Source: T3Sed10-241 sp036796255 (GTDB lineage Bacteria > Bacteroidota > Bacteroidia > Flavobacteriales_D > Cryomorphaceae). From it: a stretch of DNA of 20,270 nt. A program made the translations under genes and the position numbers. The stretch spans positions 1 through 20,270 of the forward strand of contig DAIRDH010000058.1 in NCBI GenBank assembly GCA_036796255.1, in the 5' to 3' direction. Below the pieces are notes generated by a model. That model had not been told where the DNA came from. It saw nothing but the letters and a program-made list of their open reading frames with translations, and searched no databases. Every line of letters starts with the position of its first letter. Within the stretch, counting starts at the first letter, position 1. This document shows positions 1-6,509 of the stretch, piece by piece.

Positions 1-34
1 ACCCCAAAAATATAAAAGGCGAGTCCGTCATGCA

Positions 35-76
35 GAGCGGAGCGATGCATCCCGGGCATGAACCAAGACCTGACTT
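35..76 (+). repeat. Dispersed intergenic repeat, copy 1
   Basis: Forty-two bases match 126-167 at about 35 positions, sharing the core AGCGATGCATCCCGG. The core resembles the tgagc...gaagcatc class of short repeats often seen between genes in Bacteroidota (recalled knowledge, not searched). No coding role is visible. Confidence 0.6.
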
Positions 77-125
77 TTATCAAAGTCCCTCATGCCGGCT
101 GTTTCTGTATGGAGCGCCCGCCACT

Positions 126-167
126 GAGCGAAGCGATGCATCCCGGCCATAAACCGAGATCTTAATT
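126..167 (+). repeat. Dispersed intergenic repeat, copy 2
   Basis: This is the second copy of the 35-76 repeat, offset by 91 bases. It starts GAGCGAAGCGATGCATC, closer to the common tgagc..gaagc repeat form than copy 1. It is followed at 173-187 by attgcttcgtcctcc, which resembles another common dispersed motif (attgcttcgtc). Confidence 0.6.
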
Positions 168-200
168 TGTGCCATTGCTTCGTCCTCCCGACTGCGGCAG

Positions 201-244
201 CGGGCAGGCCTTCACGCACTGTAGCAGGATCTGGGACCTGCCCG
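201..244. repeat. Inverted repeat (8-bp arms)
   Basis: CGGGCAGG at 201-208 is the reverse complement of CCTGCCCG at 237-244, with a 28-base loop. No T-tract follows on either strand, so it is not a normal intrinsic terminator. It may be part of the repeat cluster; function is unknown. Confidence 0.4.
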
Positions 245-353
245 ACGGCGCTGCAAGGAGGTGAATTGTTGTAGATCTGAACACGAAAAAGAATTGCACT
301 TAGGTTTATATTCCCTACCAAACATTGGGCTTATCTTCGCGCTTTTTACAATC

Positions 354-1625
354 ATGAGACCATTGATTCCAATCATCATATTCATCGTCGTATTTCTGCT
401 CGTCGATCTGTACGCCTTTAAAGCCCTGAAGCTCTTCGCCTCGAGCTGGCCCAGGCCCATGTACCGCAACCTCGCCTATGGGGCTTACTGGCTGAGCTCC
501 ATTGTGGTATATGGCTTTATATTTTATGCCATTTACAAGTACAATCAAGGGCAGCAACCTTCAGATTACTACTTCTTCTTTATGAGTTTTGGCTTTCTCA
601 TGCTCATCTTTATGCCCAAGCTGGTGGTCTCCTTCTTCCATTTGTTTGATGACCTCATCCACCTTTTCAGGAAAATTGCCGCCTACTTCATCCAAACCAA
701 TGAACCTGCCCGACCAGCCGGTGAAGGCATCACACGCTGGCAATTTCTCACACGCATTGGCTGGGCCCTGGCCGCCATTCCATTCTTCGGCATCCTGTAT
801 GGAATAGGCGTAGGGCGGTACCGCTTTCGGGTGGAGAGCCAAAAGCTCAACTTCGCACACCTGCCTCAATGGGCAGAAGGCCTGCGGGTGGTGCACATCA
901 GCGACATACACATAGGCAGCTTCTTCAACAACCACGAAGCCGTGGCCGAGGGCATCGCCAAAATCAATGCCCTCAAACCCGACCTCGTACTCTTCACCGG
1001 CGATATGGTCAACAATTACGCCGATGAACTAAAGGGTTGGGTGCCCGTGCTCAGCGCCATCGAGGCGCGCTATGGAAAGTACAGCGTGATGGGCAACCAC
1101 GATTACGGCGACTACGTGAAGTGGGACAGCGCCGACACGCGCAATGCCAACATCACTGCGCTCCACGCCTACCACAAGCAATTGGGCTTTAAGCTGCTGC
1201 TCAACGAGCACGTGGCTTTCGCACCTGAGGGCGAAACGGAAAAGGTGGAAATCATCGGAATTGAAAACTGGGGACTCGGTGGCTTTAGCCAATACGGCGA
1301 CCTCAACAAGGCCATGGCTGGCACGGACAGGGAAAAATTTCAGGTGCTCCTCTCCCACGACCCCTCGCATTGGGATGCCGAAGTAAAAGGCAAAACGGCG
1401 ATTGACCTCGCGCTTGCGGGCCATACCCACGGCATGCAATTTGGCGTGGAGATACCCGGCATTGTGAAGTGGAGTCCGGTAAAGTACCGCTACCCGCGCT
1501 GGGGTGGCCTCTACTCTGAAGGCGTGCAGCACCTGTACGTAAACCGTGGCTTCGGCTATATCGGCTTTCCCGGAAGGGTGGGCATGCCACCTGAAATTAC
1601 CCTGCTGGAGCTGCACAAAGCATAG
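354..1625 (+). CDS. Membrane-anchored metallophosphoesterase
   Basis: A 423-residue protein of the calcineurin-like phosphoesterase superfamily, resembling the YkuE/YaeI group, some of which act on lipid-linked substrates; the substrate here is unknown. The N-terminus (about residues 1-150) carries roughly four hydrophobic segments, the first beginning right at the start. The catalytic domain follows from about residue 178 and has all metal-binding motifs: SDIHIG (D184, H186), FTGDMV (D217), MGNHDYG (N248, H249), LLSHDPSHW (H335) and AGHTHG (H357, H359). I choose ATG 354 because it opens directly into the first membrane segment; the frame stays open to a GTG at 261, but that extension is polar and family-atypical. 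The active site should face the cytoplasm or periplasm depending on topology, which I cannot settle. The next gene is 98 bases downstream and probably has its own promoter. Confidence 0.9.
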   Translation: MRPLIPIIIFIVVFLLVDLYAFKALKLFASSWPRPMYRNLAYGAYWLSSIVVYGFIFYAIYKYNQGQQPSDYYFFFMSFGFLMLIFMPKLVVSFFHLFDDLIHLFRKIAAYFIQTNEPARPAGEGITRWQFLTRIGWALAAIPFFGILYGIGVGRYRFRVESQKLNFAHLPQWAEGLRVVHISDIHIGSFFNNHEAVAEGIAKINALKPDLVLFTGDMVNNYADELKGWVPVLSAIEARYGKYSVMGNHDYGDYVKWDSADTRNANITALHAYHKQLGFKLLLNEHVAFAPEGETEKVEIIGIENWGLGGFSQYGDLNKAMAGTDREKFQVLLSHDPSHWDAEVKGKTAIDLALAGHTHGMQFGVEIPGIVKWSPVKYRYPRWGGLYSEGVQHLYVNRGFGYIGFPGRVGMPPEITLLELHKA

Positions 1626-1641
1626 GTGCCTTTGCGGCAAA

Positions 1642-1672
1642 TTTGGCATTACCAGCGAAAAAGCTACTTTCG
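1642..1672 (+). promoter_or_regulatory. Candidate Bacteroidota-type promoter for the methyltransferase-glycosyltransferase pair
   Basis: TTTG at 1642-1645 is followed after 19 bases by TACTTTCG at 1665-1672, one mismatch from the TAnnTTTG -7 consensus of Bacteroidota. The -7 box lies in a small palindrome (GCGAAA 1655-1660 and TTTCGC 1668-1673). The start codon is about 50 bases downstream. This is a motif match only. Confidence 0.4.
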
Positions 1673-1723
1673 CGGGGTGTGCTTTTCGCAAAATGAAAAG
1701 GGCCACCCATCAATCCTAGCGAA

Positions 1724-2329
1724 TTGAAATTTGTAGACAAAAACAATGTGATTCCTGCGCTCAGCGGCCGCTCACGCGTGGTGATAGAGCTGGGCTGTGG
1801 CAACAACAAAATATCGCCCGAAGCCATTGGAATTGATATGGTAGACCTCCCTGGAGTGGACATCATCGCCGATGCAGGCCAAGGGCTGTCCTTTCTCCCT
1901 GACGCTTGTGCCGACGAACTTCACGCCTACCACTTCCTTGAGCACCTCGACGATACCGGACTTATCATGGCCGAGATTTACCGAATTCTCAAGCCCGGCG
2001 GACGCCTCATTGGCGCTGTGCCCCACTGGTCCAATCCTTATTATTTCAGCGATTATACCCACAAGCGTTTTTTCGGCTTGTACAGCTTCGCCTACTTCAC
2101 GCGCAAGCAGCACCTTATGCGCGGGGTACCATCCTTTTACAATGACATCGACTTCCGCACCCGCCGCATGAAGCTGGTGTTTTACTCGCCATTCAAGCTC
2201 ATCAACGTTTTCCGGAAGGTGTACACCTTGATGTTCAATCTGAGCTCTTTCACACAGGAGATGTATGAGAGCAGCTTTTCGAATATTTTTGCGGTCCACG
2301 AGATTCAATTCGACCTCGAGAAAGTGTGA
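1724..2329 (+). CDS. Class I SAM-dependent methyltransferase
   Basis: A 201-residue Methyltransf_11-like enzyme. The SAM-binding glycine-rich motif I is ELGCGNN (about residues 22-28), with the acidic GIDMVD after beta 2 (36-41), DAGQGLSFLPD (50-60) and the post-motif III ILKPGGRLIGAVP (88-100). The aromatic segment after that (WSNPYYFSDYTHKRFF) is typical of small methyltransferases in polysaccharide or sugar-modification clusters. The frame offers no ATG near its start: a stop at 1694 limits it, so translation probably begins at TTG 1724 or GTG 1748, and the former is used here. Its stop overlaps the start of the glycosyltransferase by four bases (GTGA), so both are likely translated together. 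The substrate cannot be read from sequence; methylation of a glycan or lipid-linked sugar is a context-based guess. Confidence 0.85.
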   Translation: MKFVDKNNVIPALSGRSRVVIELGCGNNKISPEAIGIDMVDLPGVDIIADAGQGLSFLPDACADELHAYHFLEHLDDTGLIMAEIYRILKPGGRLIGAVPHWSNPYYFSDYTHKRFFGLYSFAYFTRKQHLMRGVPSFYNDIDFRTRRMKLVFYSPFKLINVFRKVYTLMFNLSSFTQEMYESSFSNIFAVHEIQFDLEKV

Positions 2330-3144
2330 GCACACCGGCAATTCCCATCAGCATTATTACGGTCAACTACAATGGTGGCACCGTGCTGCGCGACTGCGTT
2401 GAGCATATTATAAAGCATATCGAGCTTCCCTTTGAGGTGGTCGTCTATGACAATGCAAGTCAGGACAATTCCATGCAGCTCCTGCCCCACTCTTCCAGGG
2501 TCAAGGCTATTTACGGAAAGAAAAACCTCGGTTTTGCCAAAGGCAACAACGCTGCAGTACGTGCCTCTTCGGGCGAATGGCTACACTTTCTCAATCCGGA
2601 TATTCTCGTCAATCCCAAGCTCAACACCCATTACGCCGATATACTCAGTGGCCCTAAGGACAAGTTGTACGTGACGAGCCTGATCGATGCTGAGGGCAAA
2701 GCCCAGCATATGCAAATGCTGATCCCCACACTGGACAATTACCTCAGGCGCCTCATCGCGCCGGGCAAGGCAAAGTATTGGAGCATAGGTGCCAGCATCG
2801 CAATGCACAGGGATACGTTTGCGGCCATCGGGGGCTGGTGCGAGGACTACTTTATGTACAGTGAAGATTTAGACCTCTTTTACACTGCCCACAAAATGGG
2901 TCTTGAAGTGGTGCAGCTCGACACGCGGATTACCCATATCGGCAAGGTGTCATCCGCCTCGGCCTGGAGTGCAGAACAAAGGGCCAAAGTGATAGAGAAA
3001 TCTGTGAGAACGTTTTACCGCAGGCACCGCAGTATAGCCGAGTATGTGCTGGTGCGCCTGATGCAATTGGCCTATCAGTTGCTGCGCCGCGACCCGGAGC
3101 TCGGGCCCAGCGCCAAGGCATTCTTCGAGGTCGGAAAGAATTGA
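2326..3144 (+). CDS. Family 2 glycosyltransferase
   Basis: A 272-residue GT-A fold transferase of the rhamnosyltransferase (WbbL)-like group within GT2. It opens with the nucleotide-sugar binding strand ISIITVNYNGG (about 9-18), followed by VVYDNASQDNS (39-49), NLGFAKGNNAA (67-77) and the metal-binding DxD equivalent FLNPD (88-92). The acceptor-side motif YSEDLDLFYTAHKMG, with the likely catalytic acidic residues, lies further on, and THIGKVSS sits near the C-terminal part. No membrane segment is evident, so it should act at the cytoplasmic face on a nucleotide-sugar donor and a lipid-linked or protein acceptor. The start is GTG 2326 inside the stop of the methyltransferase. It is the last gene before the tRNA on the other strand, and no plus-strand terminator is visible after it. 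Confidence 0.9.
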   Translation: MSTPAIPISIITVNYNGGTVLRDCVEHIIKHIELPFEVVVYDNASQDNSMQLLPHSSRVKAIYGKKNLGFAKGNNAAVRASSGEWLHFLNPDILVNPKLNTHYADILSGPKDKLYVTSLIDAEGKAQHMQMLIPTLDNYLRRLIAPGKAKYWSIGASIAMHRDTFAAIGGWCEDYFMYSEDLDLFYTAHKMGLEVVQLDTRITHIGKVSSASAWSAEQRAKVIEKSVRTFYRRHRSIAEYVLVRLMQLAYQLLRRDPELGPSAKAFFEVGKN

Positions 3145-3180
3145 TTTTATATGTGTTGTGTAGCGGAGACTGCACAAAAG

Positions 3181-3217
3181 AAAATAAAAAAACCGCTGCA
3201 CATGATGTACAGCGGTT
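3181..3217 (-). terminator. Intrinsic terminator of the tRNA-Leu gene
   Basis: On the minus strand an 8-bp stem (AACCGCTG 3191-3198 with CAGCGGTT 3210-3217) is followed directly by a run of T residues (the A-rich stretch 3181-3192 on the plus strand). It lies 8 bases past the 3' end of the tRNA. On the plus strand it lacks a T-tract, so it acts in one direction only. Confidence 0.85.
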
Positions 3218-3224
3218 GGGGAAG

Positions 3225-3307
3225 TGCCCAGGACTGGACTCGAACCAGCACGAGCGTAGCTCACCACCCCCTCAAGATGGCGTGTCTACCAATTTCACCA
3301 CCTGGGC
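3225..3307 (-). tRNA. tRNA-Leu (anticodon GAG)
   Basis: The 83-base minus-strand sequence folds into a class II tRNA. The acceptor stem is GCCCAGG (3301-3307) with CCTGGGC (3226-3232) and discriminator A at 3225. The D arm is GTG/CAC, with TTGGTAGA in the loop. The anticodon stem is CCATC/GGTGG around loop TTGAGGG, giving anticodon GAG at 3271-3273. A long variable arm (TGAGC..GCTC) marks it as a leucine tRNA. The T arm is GCTGG-TTCGAGT-CCAGT with one G-U pair. The 3' CCA is not encoded and must be added by nucleotidyltransferase. It reads CUC and CUU codons. Small open frames over it are spurious. Confidence 0.95.
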
Positions 3308-3319
3308 ATATTCGGGCTG

Positions 3320-3354
3320 CAAATGTAAATAATTATTTCAAACATGCGCTCAAA
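3320..3354 (-). promoter_or_regulatory. Candidate promoter of tRNA-Leu
   Basis: On the minus strand TACATTTG (3320-3327) matches the TAnnTTTG -7 consensus exactly, with TTTG (3351-3354) 23 bases upstream. Transcription would begin a few bases before the mature tRNA end at 3307. The spacing is at the long end of what is accepted. Confidence 0.5.
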
Positions 3355-3391
3355 TATTCTTCATGTTTCCGACCGGGTCGGGCATAGGTTT

Positions 3392-3420
3392 TTTGCTGAA
3401 AACCGTACATATTATTTTTG
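3392..3420 (+). promoter_or_regulatory. Candidate promoter of the fatty acid hydroxylase gene
   Basis: TTTG (3392-3395), a 17-base spacer and TATTTTTG (3413-3420) match the Bacteroidota -33/-7 pattern. The leader to ATG 3517 would be about 90 bases. A second -7 match, TAAATTTG (3464-3471), lies closer to the gene but has no well-spaced -33 element. Confidence 0.45.
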
Positions 3421-3516
3421 TACCGTTTGGCATAAAATAAAGCCTCGAAATTGAGTGGAATTCTAAATTTGTGTAGAACAAAGCATAAGGTTATATTTAC
3501 CATTAACAACTACCAC

Positions 3517-4218
3517 ATGCAGCATGAACCCAAGCATGAAGGCAACAAACCGCTCTTTTCTAATCCATTATTAGAAAAGTTAGCCCGCACGCATATTGCA
3601 GTGCCATTAAGTATATATTTTATCGGTTCGGCTATTCTGTTGTATGTAGGCTTCGGCCAACACCTGTTCAGCATTGCGGGTGGTTTAACCGCTTTCTTTT
3701 CAGGATTGATATTTTGGACATTCTTTGAATATCTGGCCCACAAGCACATCTTTCACATGCTGCCCACGAATAAAGTAAAGGAACGCATCCAATACACTTT
3801 TCACGGTGTGCACCATGAATATCCGCGCGACAAAGAGCGCTTCGCCATGCCACCGGCTGCCTCAGTGCTGATCCTTACTGCCATATTTTTCATCCTCCAA
3901 TTGGTGATGGGCAATTATGCCTACGCCTTTCTTCCCGGTTTCGTGATTGGTTACTCCTTGTACCTTTTCGTGCATTATTCCGTGCATGCTTTCCGGCCGC
4001 CGCGCAACTTTCTGAAAGTGCTTTGGATCAACCACAGCATACACCACTACAAAGATGACACGGTCGCTTTTGGCGTTTCCACACCGCTCTGGGATTACAT
4101 CATGGGTACCCTTCCGGAAAAGACCTACGAGCGAAAAAGACCAAAGGCCGATGCGAATGACCGACAATCATCCGGGAAAGAGATGAACAAAGGCCACAAG
4201 TACTCCATGCAGGAATAA
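3517..4218 (+). CDS. Fatty acid hydroxylase / sterol desaturase family membrane enzyme
   Basis: A 233-residue integral membrane di-iron oxygenase, closest in pattern to fatty acid 2-hydroxylases (FA2H/Scs7). It carries the histidine clusters expected to bind the metals: HKHIFH (H75, H77, H80), HGVHH (H96, H99, H100), HYSVH (H153, H157) and HSIHH (H173, H176, H177). About four membrane helices flank them. The clusters and short length fit hydroxylation of an acyl chain, perhaps the amide-linked fatty acid of sulfonolipids or sphingolipids found in this phylum; the precise substrate is inference. ATG 3517 is preferred over the GTG/TTG starts upstream because the extra 22 residues are polar, lie inside the leader and are not family-like. 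The last ~25 residues are charged and unstructured. The stop lies 4 bases from the stop of the convergent lipoprotein gene, with no terminator between. Confidence 0.85.
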   Translation: MQHEPKHEGNKPLFSNPLLEKLARTHIAVPLSIYFIGSAILLYVGFGQHLFSIAGGLTAFFSGLIFWTFFEYLAHKHIFHMLPTNKVKERIQYTFHGVHHEYPRDKERFAMPPAASVLILTAIFFILQLVMGNYAYAFLPGFVIGYSLYLFVHYSVHAFRPPRNFLKVLWINHSIHHYKDDTVAFGVSTPLWDYIMGTLPEKTYERKRPKADANDRQSSGKEMNKGHKYSMQE

Positions 4219-4222
4219 GGCA

Positions 4223-5434
4223 CTACCGCACCAGATCAGCTGAAGTGCGGAAATACTCTCTGAAAATTGGTTCTCCTGGCCGCTCCCCATTGCGCCATAC
4301 CTTGTTGATGCTGTAAAACTTATTGGTGCAATGTTCTATCACAACACTGGGGCTGTGGCTGGAATTGACCCATGCATTTTCGGGCCACCAGGGTATGTTT
4401 TTGAATATGTAATTGCCATTGTTCATCAGCCAGATCGTCGGCGCTTCCAAGCTTGCTTTTTGGGTGAAAAAGCCATCCACTTCCACGATGGTGCCGAAAC
4501 TCCGGAAAACCAATCCGCCTTCGGTGGGCACATGCTCAAGGTGAAAATTCTGGATAGAAAAATATTTGGCAGTGGTGCAGCCCGCTGCATCGAAGAACAC
4601 CGCCCGTGCATTGTCCCAGCCCTCTGATATGCAATCCAATAAGCGTATTCCTGTGCTTTGCAATACTTTGAATGAGGTTCCTGTCGTTTCCTTGCGGTTG
4701 TACACGCGACAGCTGCGCAACACGCTGTGGTTGCATTGGGAGTTGTTGAAGCTTGTTCCAGGCCATTGTTGGGTCTTGTTTTCAAACTCCACGGCACTAC
4801 GCAACACAATGCCATCGTGCATTGGATTGGTCACCAAAATGTAATTGACCGAGCACATAAGGCAGAATACCAGGTCAATTGCAGCCACCTTTTGTCCAAT
4901 GAATTCAATGTTTTCAATCACTGTATTGAAGCTGGAGCCAATGTACACGCCCCGGTCGCCGCCTTGTATATTTCCAAAATTTTTGATGAGGTAGCGGGTT
5001 TTGTTGTATACCATGGCTTCACTTTGATTTGCCGGAAGGCTGTAAAACACCGGAATGTTGCCCCGCACCTTGAGTTCGGCACCCTGCCCGTCGATCACCA
5101 CGAGGCTGCGCGTGCGCGGCAAGTGAAGGGTATCGGTAATGGTGTATACGCCGGGTTCAAAAACGATATGCTTCACCTTTGCCTCCTTTGTCATCATTCT
5201 GAATATGGCCGGAACATCATCACCCAGCTTGATGCGCACTTCGTACTCACCGGCCACAGGGCTGCGTTGCTCACCGCGGTCACTTGCCGGTGCTTCGCCG
5301 GCCGCGACAGGATTGCTTGTGGTGATGGCATTATCAGGTTCTGATTCTGCATCTTTGCGCAACGGCTTGCCCGAACAACTCAATATGAAGAGCAAAAGGG
5401 CGAAGGGGGCGATAATTTTGAATTGATAGGTCAT
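4223..5434 (-). CDS. Lipoprotein with predicted right-handed beta-helix
   Basis: A 403-residue protein of unknown function. The first 20 residues are a lipoprotein signal (MTYQFK, a hydrophobic core, lipobox ILSC with C20 as the lipid-bearing cysteine), so it should sit on the periplasmic side or outer membrane. Residues ~21-65 form a low-complexity acidic linker. From ~70 on the sequence shows the short repeated strand-turn pattern of pectate-lyase-like beta-helices: VFEPGVYTITDTLHLP, LVVIDGQGAELKV, TVIENIEFIG, HSVLRSCRVYNR, IRLLDCISEGW and YIFKNIPWW. It is rich in cysteine and asparagine ladders, but no polysaccharide-lyase catalytic set stands out. ATG 5434 is chosen because it starts the signal peptide; the frame stays open upstream into the opposite gene, but those residues are antisense to CoA-transferase. 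Its start codon overlaps that of the divergent CoA-transferase. A carbohydrate-binding or processing role is only a guess. Confidence 0.8.
   Translation of the reverse strand: MTYQFKIIAPFALLLFILSCSGKPLRKDAESEPDNAITTSNPVAAGEAPASDRGEQRSPVAGEYEVRIKLGDDVPAIFRMMTKEAKVKHIVFEPGVYTITDTLHLPRTRSLVVIDGQGAELKVRGNIPVFYSLPANQSEAMVYNKTRYLIKNFGNIQGGDRGVYIGSSFNTVIENIEFIGQKVAAIDLVFCLMCSVNYILVTNPMHDGIVLRSAVEFENKTQQWPGTSFNNSQCNHSVLRSCRVYNRKETTGTSFKVLQSTGIRLLDCISEGWDNARAVFFDAAGCTTAKYFSIQNFHLEHVPTEGGLVFRSFGTIVEVDGFFTQKASLEAPTIWLMNNGNYIFKNIPWWPENAWVNSSHSPSVVIEHCTNKFYSINKVWRNGERPGEPIFREYFRTSADLVR
5413..5420 (+). promoter_or_regulatory. Candidate -7 element for the CoA-transferase gene
   Basis: TAATTTTG matches TAnnTTTG exactly and ends 12 bases before ATG 5433. 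It lies inside the signal-peptide codons of the opposite-strand lipoprotein gene. I find no convincing -33 TTTG. The mRNA leader would be only about 6 bases. Confidence 0.4.
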
Positions 5435-6509
5435 GACAGCATTTTTTAAGGACATCAAAGTTATTGAATTGGCCAGCGTTCTTGCGGGGCCTTCGGCGGG
5501 CATGTTTTTCGCAGAGCTCGGTGCAAAGGTGCTAAAAGTTGAAAACAAAACCGGAGGCGGAGATGCTACCCGGGGCTGGCGGTTGCCGGAGGAAAGCGCC
5601 GAAGGGCCTTCCGCCTACTTTTGCGCAATCAATTTCGGGAAGGAACACGTCTTTCTGGACCTCACCCTCGAAGCAGATCGATGCTGGCTGGAGCAAGCTG
5701 TAAAGGACGCAGACATTGTACTCAGCAATTACCGTAACAATACCGCTGAAAAGCTGGGCGTTTCATTCGAGCGCTTGGCGCAAATTAAGCCTGACCTCAT
5801 ATTCATACAGCTCGATGGATTCGAAAGCCATGACCGACCCGCTTACGATGTGGTGCTGCAGGCCGAAACCGGGTGGATCAGCATGACCGGCACTGATGGG
5901 AGCCATCTTGCCAAAATGCCCGTTGCCCTGATCGACATACTTGCCGGGCACCAGATGAAGGAAGCTGCCCTGCTGGCGCTCCTCAAGCGAGAGCGCAGCA
6001 ACAAAGGCTCATATGTGCGCTGCAGCCTTGAGCAATCGTCACTCGCCGCCCTTACCAATCAGGCCACCAACTACCTTATGAACGGGCACGTGGCAGCCCC
6101 CATCGGAACCCTCCACCCCAATATTGCGCCCTATGGCGATATGTTCCGCACCCGCGATGCACGCCAGGTGGTGCTGGCTGTTGGCACCGATGGACAATTT
6201 GCAAAGCTCTGTGAAGCGCTTGCGATAAGCGATTTGTACGTTGATATGCGCTTTCAGACCAATACCCATCGGGTGAACAACAGGGCGGCTTTGCAGGCGA
6301 AATTGGCGGAAGCCATTGCTGAATTAGAGCTTGATGCGCTGGAATCGGCCCTTGGTGAAGCCAACATCCCTTATGGCGTGGTGCGTAAGCTCGATGAGGT
6401 GCTGGAATCGCCCGTGGCGCAATCCATGGTTTTGGAAAGCGAAGTGGAGGGCAGGCACACGCGCAGGTTGAGCAGCATCGCCTTTAACTGCGACTTCCTC
6501 GATGCTTAG
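5433..6509 (+). CDS. CaiB/BaiF-type (class III) CoA-transferase
   Basis: A 358-residue enzyme that would move CoA between carboxylic acids, or isomerise acyl-CoAs as in the related alpha-methylacyl-CoA racemases. The N-terminal family signature is VIELASVLAGPSAGMFFAELGAKVLKVE (start about residue 10, shown here by its key part LAGPSAG..ELGA.V.KVE). Further conserved stretches are NYRNNTAEKLGV (99-110), AYDVVLQAETGW (137-148) and GSYVRCSLEQSSLA. D168 in LIDILAGH occupies the position of the catalytic aspartate (Asp169 in formyl-CoA transferase). Length is at the short end of the family, nearer the racemases. The acid substrate cannot be read from sequence, and no partner gene is adjacent. ATG 5433 fits the family start and shares two bases with the start codon of the divergent lipoprotein. 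Its 3' end overlaps the convergent PH-like gene by 26 bases. Confidence 0.88.
   Translation: MTAFFKDIKVIELASVLAGPSAGMFFAELGAKVLKVENKTGGGDATRGWRLPEESAEGPSAYFCAINFGKEHVFLDLTLEADRCWLEQAVKDADIVLSNYRNNTAEKLGVSFERLAQIKPDLIFIQLDGFESHDRPAYDVVLQAETGWISMTGTDGSHLAKMPVALIDILAGHQMKEAALLALLKRERSNKGSYVRCSLEQSSLAALTNQATNYLMNGHVAAPIGTLHPNIAPYGDMFRTRDARQVVLAVGTDGQFAKLCEALAISDLYVDMRFQTNTHRVNNRAALQAKLAEAIAELELDALESALGEANIPYGVVRKLDEVLESPVAQSMVLESEVEGRHTRRLSSIAFNCDFLDA
5456..5463 (-). promoter_or_regulatory. Candidate -7 element for the lipoprotein gene
   Basis: On the minus strand TAACTTTG matches TAnnTTTG exactly, ending 21 bases before the lipoprotein ATG at 5434. It lies within codons 8-11 of the CoA-transferase gene. 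No clear -33 TTTG is present at the usual distance. Confidence 0.4.

Larger units (their letters stand above)
1..353. other. Intergenic region with degenerate repeats, no credible gene
   Basis: No convincing coding region is present. The longest open frames run through repeated sequence and resemble nothing I recognise. The stretch holds two diverged copies of a ~42-base repeat (35-76 and 126-167), a shorter shared block (22-33 and 85-96, agtccNtcatgc) and an inverted repeat at 201-244. An AAGGAGG string at 255-261 looks like a ribosome binding site but directly abuts a GTG at 261 with no spacer, so I do not use it to set a start. The composition suggests a repeat-rich spacer before the metallophosphoesterase gene. 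Confidence 0.6.

Noticed and set aside
28..321. Minus-strand frame of 97 codons in the left spacer
   Set aside because: It runs through degenerate repeats, lacks family resemblance and has low-complexity, repeat-derived residues.
255..353. GTG start at 261 for the metallophosphoesterase, with AAGGAGG beside it
   Set aside because: The AAGGAGG leaves no spacer, the added 31 residues are polar and not family-like, and ATG 354 opens directly into the first membrane helix.
1029..1706. Long minus-strand frame opposite the metallophosphoesterase
   Set aside because: It is a shadow of a gene with complete catalytic motifs on the plus strand.
3141..3387. Plus-strand frames over the tRNA region
   Set aside because: They are antisense to a well-folded tRNA-Leu and its terminator.
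4727..5344. Plus-strand 205-codon frame
   Set aside because: It is antisense to the lipoprotein gene, whose lipobox and strand-ladder pattern are credible; the plus frame has no recognisable domain.
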